NCBI GenBank assembly: GCA_012728855.1
Contig: JAAYEH010000245.1
Span: forward strand, 1 to 48,294
Reading direction: 5' to 3'
Length of the DNA: 48,294 bases
Origin: Rhodopirellula sp.
GTDB taxonomy: Bacteria; Planctomycetota; Planctomycetia; Pirellulales; Thermoguttaceae
Part shown: positions 1 through 7,840 of the stretch, in pieces
Position numbering within the stretch: position 1 is the stretch's first letter
Layout of the letters: each line of letters starts with the position of its first letter
Made by a program: the position numbers and the translations under genes
Notes under the pieces: model-generated
Seen by the model: the letters and a program-made list of their open reading frames with translations, nothing else
The model's database searches: none
Told to the model about the DNA's origin: nothing

Positions 1-15
1 ATCCCCCAGAGGCGC

Positions 16-65
16 GTGGTGCCCATGTCCCCTCGGATTTGAGAAATCGCCAACTTGGGCACCAC
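16..65. repeat. Short inverted repeat at the left edge
   Basis: Ten-base arms (16-25, gtggtgccca, and 56-65, tgggcaccac) are perfect inverse complements separated by 30 bases. No gene is visible between position 1 and the first repeat element at 120. The function is unknown; the arms may be the remains of another mobile or REP-like element cut by the window edge. Confidence 0.45.
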
Positions 66-119
66 ACCCGCCACTGCCAATCGTCGCACGCGCCCCCTTC
101 GCTCCTCCTCCAACGCTTC

Positions 120-218
120 GAGCCTATCCCAAAACCGCTGGGGACTGGCTCATTTTGCGGAGTCTTCGGAGCAAAATGTGCCTGTCCCCTTCTTCCGACG
201 CGGTTCTGGGATAGGCTC
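120..218. repeat. REP/MITE-like nested inverted repeat, copy A
   Basis: Outer arms gagcctatccc (120-130) and gggataggctc (208-218) extend to 19 bases with one mismatch. Inside are second arms, ggggactggctcatttt (from 140) and aaaatgtgcctgtcccc (to 189), and at the centre a third pair, ttttgc/gcaaaa, around ggagtcttcgga. The same design recurs at 34855-34951 and 38177-38274 and, diverged, at 16385-16460. It encodes nothing and lies between genes. It resembles REP elements mobilised by REP-associated tyrosine transposases, or a MITE; which of these is inference. Confidence 0.85.
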
Positions 219-294
219 TTACTCCACCACAGTGACCGAGTGGTGAGGGACTGGTGGTCTTGGAAAACCGGCATCCTTGACCGCCACATTTCGC

Positions 295-359
295 GCATGG
301 TAAAAACACGCATGGTAAGAACACGGGGACTGGCTCCGAGCCAATTAGATTCTGCCCGT
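295..359. repeat. 15-bp tandem repeat fused to a partial member of the ggggactgg repeat family
   Basis: Two copies of a 15-base unit (295-309 and 310-324, one mismatch) are followed directly by ggggactggctccgagcca, where tggctc and gagcca form a hairpin with a one-base loop. The ggggactggctc start matches the inner arm of copy A, so this looks like a shortened or rearranged member of that family. The outer arms are missing. Confidence 0.5.
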
Positions 360-396
360 GAAAGACACGGTTCGGCTTGAACTCAGAGGCGATCTG

Positions 397-477
397 ATGG
401 CGTCATCGCTCGTCTCTAACGCCAGCCCACTCATTGCGTTGGAGCAGATCGGCCAATTGCCGATCCTGAAGGGATGA
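397..477 (+). pseudogene. N-terminal stub of a PIN-domain (DUF3368-type) toxin
   Basis: An ATG at 397 opens a 26-codon frame starting MASSLVSNASPLIALEQIGQ and ending in TGA at 475-477. The pattern S-N-x-S-P-L-I-A-L-x-x-I-G is the usual first strand and helix of DUF3368/PIN toxins, with Asn where the first catalytic Asp or Asn sits. The remaining 100 or so residues of the fold are absent; the next gene starts inside the stop region (ATG 474). It is either a deletion remnant or a chance short frame. The antitoxin (UPF0175 is the usual partner) is not recognisable upstream. Confidence 0.5.
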
Positions 478-1037
478 CGAGACGCATGGCCAGTATCCTG
501 ATCGCGTACGACACCGGCGAAGGTCAGACCAGGAAGATCGCCCAATACATGGGCTATTTCGTCTCCCGCTCTGGTCATGACGTCCAGGTGATCGACATTC
601 GCCGACCGCCTTCCGGCTTCTCTTTCGACGGCATCGACGCCGTCCTCGTCGGGGCATCGATCCACCTCGGCAAGCATTCCCGACACATCGTGGACTTCGT
701 TGGCCGCCACAAGGCCCGCCTGGAAGCGGCGCCGACCGGCTTCTTTTCGGTCAGCCTGTCGGCTGGAGTCGAGAAGCAAAAGGCCGAAGCCGGTCGGTTC
801 CTCGAAGAGTTTCTTCAGAAAGTGGACTGGTCGCCAACAATCAAGGCAACATTCGCCGGGGGCCTTCTGTACCGGGAGTACGGCTTCCTGAAGCGTTGGA
901 TGATGAAAAAAATCGCGCGGGACGCAGGCAAGGACACGGATACCTCGAAGAACCACGAGTACACGGATTGGCAGGCCGTCGATGGGTTTGTGCAGGAATT
1001 CCTGGCTCAGCTTGCCCACGACCAGGCAACGGAATAG
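474..1037 (+). CDS. Flavodoxin-domain protein, HemG-like protoporphyrinogen oxidase family
   Basis: The protein of 187 residues is an FMN-binding flavodoxin fold. The N-terminal stretch ILIAYDTGEGQTRKIAQYM (about residues 8-26) matches the phosphate loop T-x-x-G-x-T. Later blocks, D-A-V-L-V-G-A-S-I-H-L-G-K and F-S-V-S-L-S-A, match HemG-type menaquinone-dependent protoporphyrinogen IX dehydrogenases, which oxidise protoporphyrinogen in haem synthesis at the membrane. The length fits HemG (about 180). An alternative start is the ATG at 486; the first ATG has aaggg just upstream. No haem genes adjoin it, so a general flavodoxin-like reductase remains possible. It stands alone between repeat DNA and a URO-D relic. 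Confidence 0.75.
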   Translation: MTRRMASILIAYDTGEGQTRKIAQYMGYFVSRSGHDVQVIDIRRPPSGFSFDGIDAVLVGASIHLGKHSRHIVDFVGRHKARLEAAPTGFFSVSLSAGVEKQKAEAGRFLEEFLQKVDWSPTIKATFAGGLLYREYGFLKRWMMKKIARDAGKDTDTSKNHEYTDWQAVDGFVQEFLAQLAHDQATE

Positions 1038-1089
1038 AACGCCATCTATGCCCGGTTATGCCGCAAAGCCCCCACCCGGCATGCGGAAC

Positions 1090-1386
1090 CTATGGGAAAC
1101 GACATGCGCGCGCGGCCTCTACAAACTCGACAATATTCTCCAGAGGAGTGTCGGCCGGCAGATCGCAGCCGGTGGAGACGATCACGTTTTCGTAATCGAT
1201 CAACGATTTGAGCAGGGCGACGGTTTCCCGCCGCACCGTCTCGCGGTCGCCGCGGAGCATGACGCGCACCGGATCGATATTGCCGATGATTGCCACGTCG
1301 GACGGTACGCGAGGGGCCACGGCGGGCAGATCCACCATCGAATCAAAACTGAGGCCATGCACGCCCGTGCGGCACATCGGTTCGAT
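1090..1386 (-). pseudogene. C-terminal fragment of a uroporphyrinogen-decarboxylase-family protein
   Basis: On the minus strand, from about 1386 to the stop at 1090, the frame reads CRTGVHGLSFDSMVDL and later AIIGNIDPVRVM, then STGCDLPADTPLENI near the end. These are the last barrel strands and the typical ending of URO-D/MtaA-type proteins. The first 250 or so residues are missing; the frame runs upstream into unrelated sequence containing a 17-bp duplication (1387-1420). It is a relic with no start or ribosome site of its own. Members of this family act on tetrapyrroles or as corrinoid methyltransferases; the fragment cannot say which. Confidence 0.75.
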
Positions 1387-1420
1387 GTGTCCAGAAACGT
1401 GACGTGTCCAGAAACGTGAC
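1387..1420. repeat. Perfect 17-bp tandem duplication at the break of the URO-D relic
   Basis: The unit gtgtccagaaacgtgac occurs at 1387-1403 and again at 1404-1420 with no spacer. It lies where recognisable URO-D coding sequence stops, so it may mark the junction of the deletion or the end of an inserted element. Confidence 0.8.
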
Positions 1421-1531
1421 GGGCACCGAAAATGGCTTGATTGGGAGGAATGGCTGAAACTGCCACCTGCCTCGACCACCTCGGTATGCACTTGGCGAAA
1501 TGGTGTTCCACCCGTCGGCGAAATCGATCCG

Positions 1532-3166
1532 CTACCGGTCCGGTGGCGGTTCATTATCGGTCACCTTCACATCCTTGAACATGAACGGGTTGTCACTGAG
1601 CCTCAAGGCATTGCCGCTGGCGGTGGTCACATTCCTGAGAATGACCTCTCTGGTTCTGACATACGGAAACTTCTCCACGAAGGAATCGTCGGTCATACGT
1701 GGATTGAAATTCGCAAGAATGGCGGGGCCCTGGTAGTCTGCCGGGTGGCTTGAGTCGTCGATGTGGAGGGTGTCGATGGTGATACGTTCCGGCATGTAGC
1801 AGGTGTAGCCGAAATCATGCTGTCCGGAGTAGGATCCGCCGATCAGGCTGGCACGGGTTGGTCTGCCGCCTGCCGGCACAAAGACGCAGTTGCGGATGAC
1901 GAATTCTCCCTGCCACGTGCTGCCGTAGTCGGATCGCAAATTGATAAGGTTTCTTCCATAGATGGTGCTGTTCTCCACGGTGAAGATCCCGCTGCCGATG
2001 GCATTTATGCCTTGATGCCCTAGGGTCGAGTTGCGGATGGTGGCATTGGCAACGCCCATGTGGGCATCGAACCGGGAAAAGGTGCAATGGTCGAAAACAA
2101 GATTCTTGCAGTAGTTGGACCCCACGATTCCCCAGTACGCCCCGTCCTGGATGTCATTCGTCTGGCTGCAATTCACGAAGGACACGTTCAGGGCCTGGTT
2201 GAGGGAGATGTCGTAGCTGCCCATAGAGACCGGAACTCCCGCCGAGCCAATGGTCCGGTACGTTTTGTGTCCGGTCAGGGTGGTGTTCCGGACCGTCACG
2301 AAGCAGCAGGTGCCGATATTGATGAAGCCGCCATAGGGCGCGCCGTGGTCTCCTTCGCCGGTGACGCGGTGCTCCAACCCGTCCACGAGAACATTCGAAC
2401 GTCTGATCGCGATGCCCCGGCTGTAGTAGGTGTATTTCGATTCGGCGGTGTTGGCGATGGTAGTAAAACGTCCTCCGCTGATAGTCAGCGTCGTCTCGTC
2501 GATGGGATGGGCGGTGCAGTCTGTGATCCGGTCGAAATCCCAGATGATCGGAGCGTCCGCATCCACATTGCCGTCTTTGTCGACGATAAAGACATCCGTC
2601 TGCGGGGAGCCATGGTTGCGGTTCGCCCCAAACCGGATGTAGCGTCTTATGTGGGAATTGGTGACGGTGACCAGGCAGGTTCCGGGCAAGGAGACGTCGA
2701 TTCTTTGCTGATTCTTCTCAAGCGAAGATATCCCCTCAAGTTGGAACGGTTGCAGGCTGGAACTCACCAGGAAAACATGGGCCCCACGGTTTTGGACGCC
2801 GGTATCGTCAATGATGAAGGCAGCCGTGCCGAAATCGGTGTCGGTCTGGATGACCACCGTGCGATTCTTTCCGCCGATGTAGTATGTGGCGCCCTCGTGG
2901 GCTTTCACAGGAAGCCCGTGCTGATTGGCGAACGCATGGGCGGCAACGATGGCGTCGATATCATCGGTCTTGCCGTCGCCCCTGGCACCGAAGTCACTAT
3001 AGTGGACCACGCCCTGCGGGGACAATGCGGCCCTCGCCGACAGACTTGGGCCGCAGATACTCATCGCGACCGTTGCTACGGCTATGCTGTACGTCACTGC
3101 CATCACATGATATCGCTGTCGAGAGCAGAACATTGCGTTCCTGTCTGTTTGGGGTGCCGAAAACAT
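1532..3166 (-). CDS. Secreted right-handed beta-helix protein (pectate lyase superfamily type)
   Basis: The frame encodes 544 residues. An N-terminal hydrophobic stretch (MAVTYSIAVATVAMSICG, about residues 22-39) ending in Ala-rich sequence looks like a signal peptide, so the real start may be the Met at residue 12 or 22. Immediately after export the sequence HYSDFGARGDGKTDDIDAI (about 55-73) is the hallmark opening of pectate-lyase-superfamily/GH28-like beta-helices. The rest is a run of N- and T-rich beta-helix coils such as TVRNTTLTGHK and VENSTIYGRN. It probably binds or cleaves a polysaccharide outside the cytoplasm; the substrate and catalytic residues could not be assigned. The gene stands alone; the next minus-strand gene starts 146 bases or more away. 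Confidence 0.8.
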   Translation of the reverse strand: MFSAPQTDRNAMFCSRQRYHVMAVTYSIAVATVAMSICGPSLSARAALSPQGVVHYSDFGARGDGKTDDIDAIVAAHAFANQHGLPVKAHEGATYYIGGKNRTVVIQTDTDFGTAAFIIDDTGVQNRGAHVFLVSSSLQPFQLEGISSLEKNQQRIDVSLPGTCLVTVTNSHIRRYIRFGANRNHGSPQTDVFIVDKDGNVDADAPIIWDFDRITDCTAHPIDETTLTISGGRFTTIANTAESKYTYYSRGIAIRRSNVLVDGLEHRVTGEGDHGAPYGGFINIGTCCFVTVRNTTLTGHKTYRTIGSAGVPVSMGSYDISLNQALNVSFVNCSQTNDIQDGAYWGIVGSNYCKNLVFDHCTFSRFDAHMGVANATIRNSTLGHQGINAIGSGIFTVENSTIYGRNLINLRSDYGSTWQGEFVIRNCVFVPAGGRPTRASLIGGSYSGQHDFGYTCYMPERITIDTLHIDDSSHPADYQGPAILANFNPRMTDDSFVEKFPYVRTREVILRNVTTASGNALRLSDNPFMFKDVKVTDNEPPPDR

Positions 3167-3313
3167 GAATGTCTTTCCTGGATGGGGTTTGCCTGGGCTG
3201 AATCTTCACAGAACGACACGGGCCACGCGGACGGCGACTGTGACTCTGATCTCTTCCCGAGCGCTGCTGCCGCCTCGCGTGCATGCGCAGGTCTGGCCCG
3301 GCCGTGAATCAGA

Positions 3314-4246
3314 TTACAGACCCGGGGACCAAGTCCCCCGCCCGAGGAACCGAGCTGCCAGATCCCCGAGCCCGAACTGCAAGTGCTTGCGGCAGGCCGC
3401 TTCCCCGCAGTCCGATTCGCGCGCCTGCCGGACGAACGCGAAGAACCGCCGCTGCGGCTCGCGCACCAACCCAAACCATCGTGGCCGGGCCTCCTCGATC
3501 AGGAGACGGACCAGGATCTCGGCCAGTTGGTAACTGAGTTCCTGGCCCCTACCCGGACGGAAGAATCCCTCTCCTCGCCATAACTCGTCCAGCCCATGCT
3601 TGGCCCAGTATCTTTTGTGCCGCCTGGCCATCTCCGTGTCAACCTGCAGCAGCGAGCGACCGGTCATGTCGTGCTCGAACATCTGGGCAAGCCCCTCCTC
3701 CAGCCACAGCGGCATAGTAAGGTGTTGGAGCGAGGCGTGCATCAGTTCGTGGGCCAAAGTATTCTCCAGCATCCACACTTGCTTGCCGCAGAGGGCAATG
3801 TGCGGATAGCCTTCGCGGATGTGGATCCCTGCCGACCCACCATGCCCGCCCTCCGGGAAGTACAGGGAAATGTAGCGATAGTACTCTTCAGCAGTCCGAA
3901 GCGCGAGTATGACCTGCTTGCCAGGGATCTTGAATTCGGCCACACCAGCCAAAACAGACAGAACCACCGCCCGACACCGCTCAGCGAACTGCAGCAGCGA
4001 CCGGCCTGGCGCATCCTCCAAGGACGCGAGCGCCAGAAAGTGATCCGACTCGGCGACATCGTAGCCGCGACCGAGCGCGGGGCCAAGTTCGGCCAACCAC
4101 TGCCGGCAAACCGCTACCCACGCATCCGCCCGACGGTCGGGGCCGCACCGGGACTCGATCCACGTTTCGATCAAATCCCACTGAGGGCGCGGCAATCCCT
4201 CCTTCCAAGCGAGCGAACCAGAGATGTCAAGTTCGGTCGTCCTCAC
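3314..4246 (-). CDS. Zinc metallopeptidase-like protein of gluzincin type (HExxH...E)
   Basis: The protein has 310 residues. HELMH at 166-170 supplies two zinc-binding histidines and the catalytic Glu. WLEEGLAQMFEH (181-192) supplies the third-ligand Glu, as in the peptidase MA-like/gluzincin group (DUF1570-like planctomycete proteins are similar). There is no signal peptide, so the protein is predicted cytosolic. The first 160 residues hold a mixed alpha/beta region with no recognised domain. It lies just downstream of the HicAB pair on the same strand (10 bp after hicA), which may place it under the same transcript. The substrate is unknown. Confidence 0.65.
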   Translation of the reverse strand: MRTTELDISGSLAWKEGLPRPQWDLIETWIESRCGPDRRADAWVAVCRQWLAELGPALGRGYDVAESDHFLALASLEDAPGRSLLQFAERCRAVVLSVLAGVAEFKIPGKQVILALRTAEEYYRYISLYFPEGGHGGSAGIHIREGYPHIALCGKQVWMLENTLAHELMHASLQHLTMPLWLEEGLAQMFEHDMTGRSLLQVDTEMARRHKRYWAKHGLDELWRGEGFFRPGRGQELSYQLAEILVRLLIEEARPRWFGLVREPQRRFFAFVRQARESDCGEAACRKHLQFGLGDLAARFLGRGTWSPGL

Positions 4247-4256
4247 GAATCGCCGC

Positions 4257-4469
4257 TTAAAGAAGGTTCCGGAATTGTTCGTTTGTCAGCCCCGCATCAC
4301 GCACAATGTTGCCCATCGTAATCGCATGTATTGGATTGTGGCGCGGTATGGTGAGTATTCGTGTTCCGTCGGTCATTACGATGTGTTTGCTTTGACGCGC
4401 GATCCGAAAGCCGGACTTTTCCAGCGCCCGAACAGCATCCAGATGATTGACGCCCGGTAGCTTGGGCAT
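4257..4469 (-). CDS. hicA: HicA-type mRNA interferase toxin
   Basis: The protein of 70 residues has the dsRBD-like HicA pattern: MPKLPGVNHLDAVRALEKSGF, then the active-site His at position 29 (QSKHIVM), then TIPRHNPIHAITMGNIVRDAGL and a terminal helix. HicA toxins cleave mRNA and tmRNA during stress. The length is normal and no residue is obviously lost. It starts 2 bp after the stop codon of the hicB-like gene, so the order here is antitoxin first, toxin second. It looks like the only intact toxin-antitoxin module in this window. Confidence 0.88.
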   Translation of the reverse strand: MPKLPGVNHLDAVRALEKSGFRIARQSKHIVMTDGTRILTIPRHNPIHAITMGNIVRDAGLTNEQFRNLL

Positions 4470-4471
4470 GC

Positions 4472-4669
4472 CTACACCTCGACAGCGACGCGCTTCGCCC
4501 CTGCCGATAGCGCCAGATCCTCAACCACGTCCAGATACTCGCGAATCGCGTCGGTGATGTTGGCCAGCGCCTCCGCTTCAGTATCGCCCTGCGAGTGGCA
4601 CCCCGGCAGTCCAGGGACTGACGCGGCAAAACCCTCATCCGATTCCTCGACCAGAACGGTATACTTCAC
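4472..4669 (-). CDS. hicB: HicB-type antitoxin
   Basis: The core reads VKYTVLVEESDEGFAASVPGLP, then GCHSQGDTEAEALANITDAIREYL, the standard partial RNase-H-like fold of HicB antitoxins that bind HicA. A longer frame opens with ATG at 4723, but the GTG at 4669 is preceded at good distance by aggag (in ccaggagatagcc), and HicB proteins usually start at K-Y-T-V. The GTG start is therefore chosen, giving 65 residues. No C-terminal DNA-binding domain is present, so autoregulation would need the HicAB complex or another factor. It is translationally coupled to hicA. Confidence 0.85.
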   Translation of the reverse strand: MKYTVLVEESDEGFAASVPGLPGCHSQGDTEAEALANITDAIREYLDVVEDLALSAGAKRVAVEV

Positions 4670-4815
4670 GGCTATCTCCTGGAAATCGAGACCCAACGGA
4701 CTCTCAGGGGGCGTGTTGCTCATCAGATTCCAGTATACCTCCCCGGGGCCAGCATCGCCAAGCCATCACGCAGCCTAGACACGCGCGGCTTTGGCATCAT
4801 GCAACCGACGGTCGC

Positions 4816-5099
4816 TTAATCGATACCGAGAAATCGGCAGTAGGCCGTTTTCTCTTCAGGATCGTAGGCGAAATACTTCGTTTCACTGTAGGAGCCTTTG
4901 CGGGCAGGGGAAGTGCGGTGAAAGTCGTCGCGCCAGAAGTAAAGCCACTCCGGCCTCACCGCCACTCGGCGAAACTAGCGAGGTTGGCGGCCGATACGGA
5001 AAAAAACTCCCACCCCCCCTCATACGCCGCGTCGTTGTGGACTTCAATCGCCTGCCGTGCGAAAATGGATTCTGCTCGCGCATCACCGTTCACGCTCAT
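4816..5099 (-). pseudogene. Small gene of unknown family, split by a frameshift
   Basis: An ATG at 5099 opens MSVNGDARAESIFARQAIEV, continuing to SAANLASFAEW, then meets TGA at 4956-4958. A different frame takes over directly: EWLYFWRDDFHRTSPARKG, then SYSETKYFAYDPEEKTAYCR and FLGID, stop at 4816. Both halves have protein-like composition rich in aromatic residues. The heptamer gagtggc occurs on both sides of the break, 17 bases apart; removing one 17-base unit restores a single 88-residue frame, and adding one base also would. The family is not recognised. It lies divergent from, and 20 bases from, the oxidoreductase start at 5119. A sequencing error cannot be excluded. Confidence 0.6.
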
Positions 5100-5118
5100 A
5101 AAAAGGATCCAAGCAGAC

Positions 5119-7428
5119 ATGCACCACCGTCCCACCGCCAGGCATTTGATCGTTGCCGTCATCGTCCTCGTTTTCGGCATTTCCACAAGCTCGGCCCAGA
5201 CGGTGCTCGTCGAGGCTGAATCGTTTCAGGACCACGGCGGGTGGGTCGTCGACCAGCAGTCCATGGACCAGATGGGCTCGCCGTTTCTTCTGGCCCACGG
5301 CCTGGGAACTCCCGTCGACGATGCAACCACCGTCGTCCAAATTCCTGCTGCAGGTGAGTATCGTGTCTTGGTTCGCACCCGCGACTGGGTCGCTCCCTGG
5401 AAGGTTCCCGGGGCGCCGGGCAAATTCCAACTGCTGGTAGACGGCAAGGCCCTACCGACCACGTTCGGCATCGAGGGCGCCGAGTGGCATTGGCAGGACG
5501 GCGGCACGGTCCGGCTCGCGGGCGGTTCCGTCCGACTGGCGTTGGACGATTTGACGGGGTTCGAAGGCCGTTGCGATGCGATTGTTCTGACCACCGACCC
5601 CGACTTCGCGCCCCCCAACGACGACCCCGCCATGGCCGCCTTCCGCCGCACGACGCTTGGATTCGGTTCCGAACCGACCGAGGCCGGAGAGTTCGACTTC
5701 GTGGTCGTCGGTGGTGGCATGGCAGGGACATGTGCCGCGGTATCCGCGGCCCGGTTGGGTCTGAAAGTAGCACTGATCCAGGATCGGCCCCTGTTGGGCG
5801 GCAATAACAGTTCCGAAGTCCGTGTCCACCTGCAGGGCAAGATCAATCTGCCACCCTACCCCGCTCTGGGCAACCTCGTGCGAGAAATCGGCCCTCGCTA
5901 CCAGGGCAACGCCCGCCCGGCGAAATACTATCAGGATGAAAAGAAGCTCGACGTAGTCGCCGAAGAAGAAAACCTCCACCTCTTTCTCAATACCCGTGTG
6001 TTCCAGGCGGAGATGAAGGCCGACCGCATCAAGGCCGTGATCGGCCGCGACACTCGCAGCGGCAAGGAACTGCGATTCCGGGCGCCGCTGTTCGCCGACT
6101 GCACGGGAGACGGCACCCTCGGCTACCTCGCCGGCGCTTATTTCCGTATGGGCCGCGAGAGCCGCAGCGAAACGGGCGAGTCGCTCGCTCCCGAGCAGGG
6201 CGACAAAATGACCATGGGCGCGTCGGTCCAGTGGTACTCCGAAAAGGTGGAAGAGCCGGTCTCGTTTCCCGAGTGTCCATGGGCGGTTCAGTTCAACCAA
6301 GAGAGCTATCAGAAGGCGACGATGGGTGAATGGAACTGGGAAACCGGCATGAACCGAGACCAGATCACCGAAATCGAACAGATCCGTGACTACGCATTTC
6401 GGGTTGTCTACGGCAACTGGTCTTTCCTGAAGAACCACAGCCCTGAAAAAAACCAGCTTGCCGACCGCCGGTTGGCCTGGGTGGCCTACGTGGCCGGCAA
6501 ACGGGAGTCGCGGCGGTTGCAGGGCGACGTCGTTCTGCAGCAGCAGGACATTGAATCCCAGCGGCAATTCCCTGACGGCTGCGTCACGACAACCTGGCAT
6601 ATCGATCTGCACTACCCGGATCCGGAAAACACCAAGCATTTCCCCGGAGAGGAATTCCGATCGATTGCCAAGTTCCACCCGATCAAGCCTTACGCAATTC
6701 CCTACCGGGCTATGTACTCTTCGAACATCGCCAACTTGTTCATGGCGGGCCGCAACATTAGTGTCACCCATGCGGCGCTGGGAACGATCCGTGTCATGCG
6801 AACGGGCGGGATGATGGGAGAGGTCGTGGGAATGGCGGCATCGCTCTGCAAGCGGCACGACACCCAGCCCCGCGGTATTTACGAACAGTATCTCGACGAG
6901 CTGAAAGCGTTGATGACCCAAGGGGTCGGCGCGCCGGCCCCCGAGCCGATGATTTCCCAACCACCCGCTTGGCTCACGTCGGCGGGCGAGAGCCTGGCTC
7001 GCAAGGCCAAGTTGACTGTTTCGGGCAACTATGATCTCAAGCAGTACCCGGTGGCCAACATCAACGATGGTCGCTACGACCCCCAGAACAATGCATTGCG
7101 GTGGGTTAGCGACACGAACCTCCCTTGTTCGATCGAGTTCGAATGGGACGAACCGCAGACGATCAACGCGGCCCGAATCATCAGTGGCCAACGAGGCGAT
7201 CTCTATCCGGAAACACCGATTACCGATTTCGTCCTCCAGTTTTTCGACGGATCGAAGTGGCGGGACATCGCCGAAACGGAAACGGCCGCCAACGCCGACT
7301 ACGACTGGCACGCACGTTTCCCAGAGGTTTCTACCAAACGAGCGCGGTTGCTGGTGGAGGAGACCCCGGGAGGGTTAGCCCGAATTTGGGAGATCGAGTT
7401 CTACAGGCTCCGCCAATCACCGCAGTGA
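5119..7428 (+). CDS. Secreted FAD-dependent oxidoreductase with sugar-binding-type N-domain and discoidin-like C-domain
   Basis: The start at 5119 gives 769 residues with a clear signal peptide (hydrophobic LIVAVIVLVFGIST, cleavage near SSAQT); an upstream in-frame extension to 4918 has no such feature. Residues about 28-175 form a golvesin/xanthan-lyase-like beta domain (VLVEAESFQDHGGWVVD). Residues about 193-600 are an FAD-dependent oxidoreductase of the FAD_oxidored (PF12831-like) type: FVVVGGGMAGTCAA is the Rossmann loop, followed by LLGGNNSSEVRVHL and, near the end, NLFMAGRNISVTHAALGTIR. Residues about 634-769 resemble an F5/8 type C domain (NINDGRYD, then ARIISGQRGD). Such proteins are abundant in planctomycetes and are thought to oxidise sugars or glycans outside the cytoplasm. 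The substrate is unknown. Confidence 0.85.
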   Translation: MHHRPTARHLIVAVIVLVFGISTSSAQTVLVEAESFQDHGGWVVDQQSMDQMGSPFLLAHGLGTPVDDATTVVQIPAAGEYRVLVRTRDWVAPWKVPGAPGKFQLLVDGKALPTTFGIEGAEWHWQDGGTVRLAGGSVRLALDDLTGFEGRCDAIVLTTDPDFAPPNDDPAMAAFRRTTLGFGSEPTEAGEFDFVVVGGGMAGTCAAVSAARLGLKVALIQDRPLLGGNNSSEVRVHLQGKINLPPYPALGNLVREIGPRYQGNARPAKYYQDEKKLDVVAEEENLHLFLNTRVFQAEMKADRIKAVIGRDTRSGKELRFRAPLFADCTGDGTLGYLAGAYFRMGRESRSETGESLAPEQGDKMTMGASVQWYSEKVEEPVSFPECPWAVQFNQESYQKATMGEWNWETGMNRDQITEIEQIRDYAFRVVYGNWSFLKNHSPEKNQLADRRLAWVAYVAGKRESRRLQGDVVLQQQDIESQRQFPDGCVTTTWHIDLHYPDPENTKHFPGEEFRSIAKFHPIKPYAIPYRAMYSSNIANLFMAGRNISVTHAALGTIRVMRTGGMMGEVVGMAASLCKRHDTQPRGIYEQYLDELKALMTQGVGAPAPEPMISQPPAWLTSAGESLARKAKLTVSGNYDLKQYPVANINDGRYDPQNNALRWVSDTNLPCSIEFEWDEPQTINAARIISGQRGDLYPETPITDFVLQFFDGSKWRDIAETETAANADYDWHARFPEVSTKRARLLVEETPGGLARIWEIEFYRLRQSPQ

Positions 7429-7840
7429 TGGTTTCCTGTCAGCAATCGGTCACGATGGGGTTTTCCATCTTCCATCCCTAGGGTGCTCCCCCAGGGGTCG
7501 GTGAAACATGACCTTTGGTCAAGGACAATTGTCACCATTGCGGCCGGAAGATCTCGCTCCATCCAGTATGGTAGTACAATAGAATGAAGTGATGGTTCTT
7601 TCCTCCGATGCCGCCGACGCAACGTGGAGGGGGCGCCGACGTTCTTTGCCAACCGCACGCGCACTTCGCAGTCGCGTTTCTGCGCACTTTTTTCCCAGGG
7701 CTGGGAATTTCCGGGCGAACGCTTCCACTCGCAAAAACGTCTGAAAGGTAGTGGAGTCAAAGCCCCTTGACCTTCCTCAGCCAGCGCCGAATAAATTCAT
7801 CACCATCATTCACCGAAGACTACCGTTGGAGGGCGAGAAG
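7429..7840. other. Intergenic region upstream of prkA (412 bp)
   Basis: No supported gene lies here. A 16-base palindrome (ttcccag, gg, ctgggaa at 7692-7707) could be an operator or a short hairpin, and a TACAAT hexamer near 7573 could be a -10 box without a convincing -35 partner. A frame from 7751 reads into prkA but has no ribosome site; ggaggg at about 7828 points to the ATG at 7841. Confidence 0.4.

Noticed and set aside
1387..1420. URO-D-like motif H-V-S-G-H-I-E-P upstream of the relic
   Set aside because: The residues are encoded by the 17-bp duplication and are probably a coincidence, so the relic is taken to start after them.
5452..7311. A 619-codon frame antisense to the FAD oxidoreductase
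   Set aside because: The Rossmann loop and signal peptide are on the plus strand; the antisense protein has no motif.
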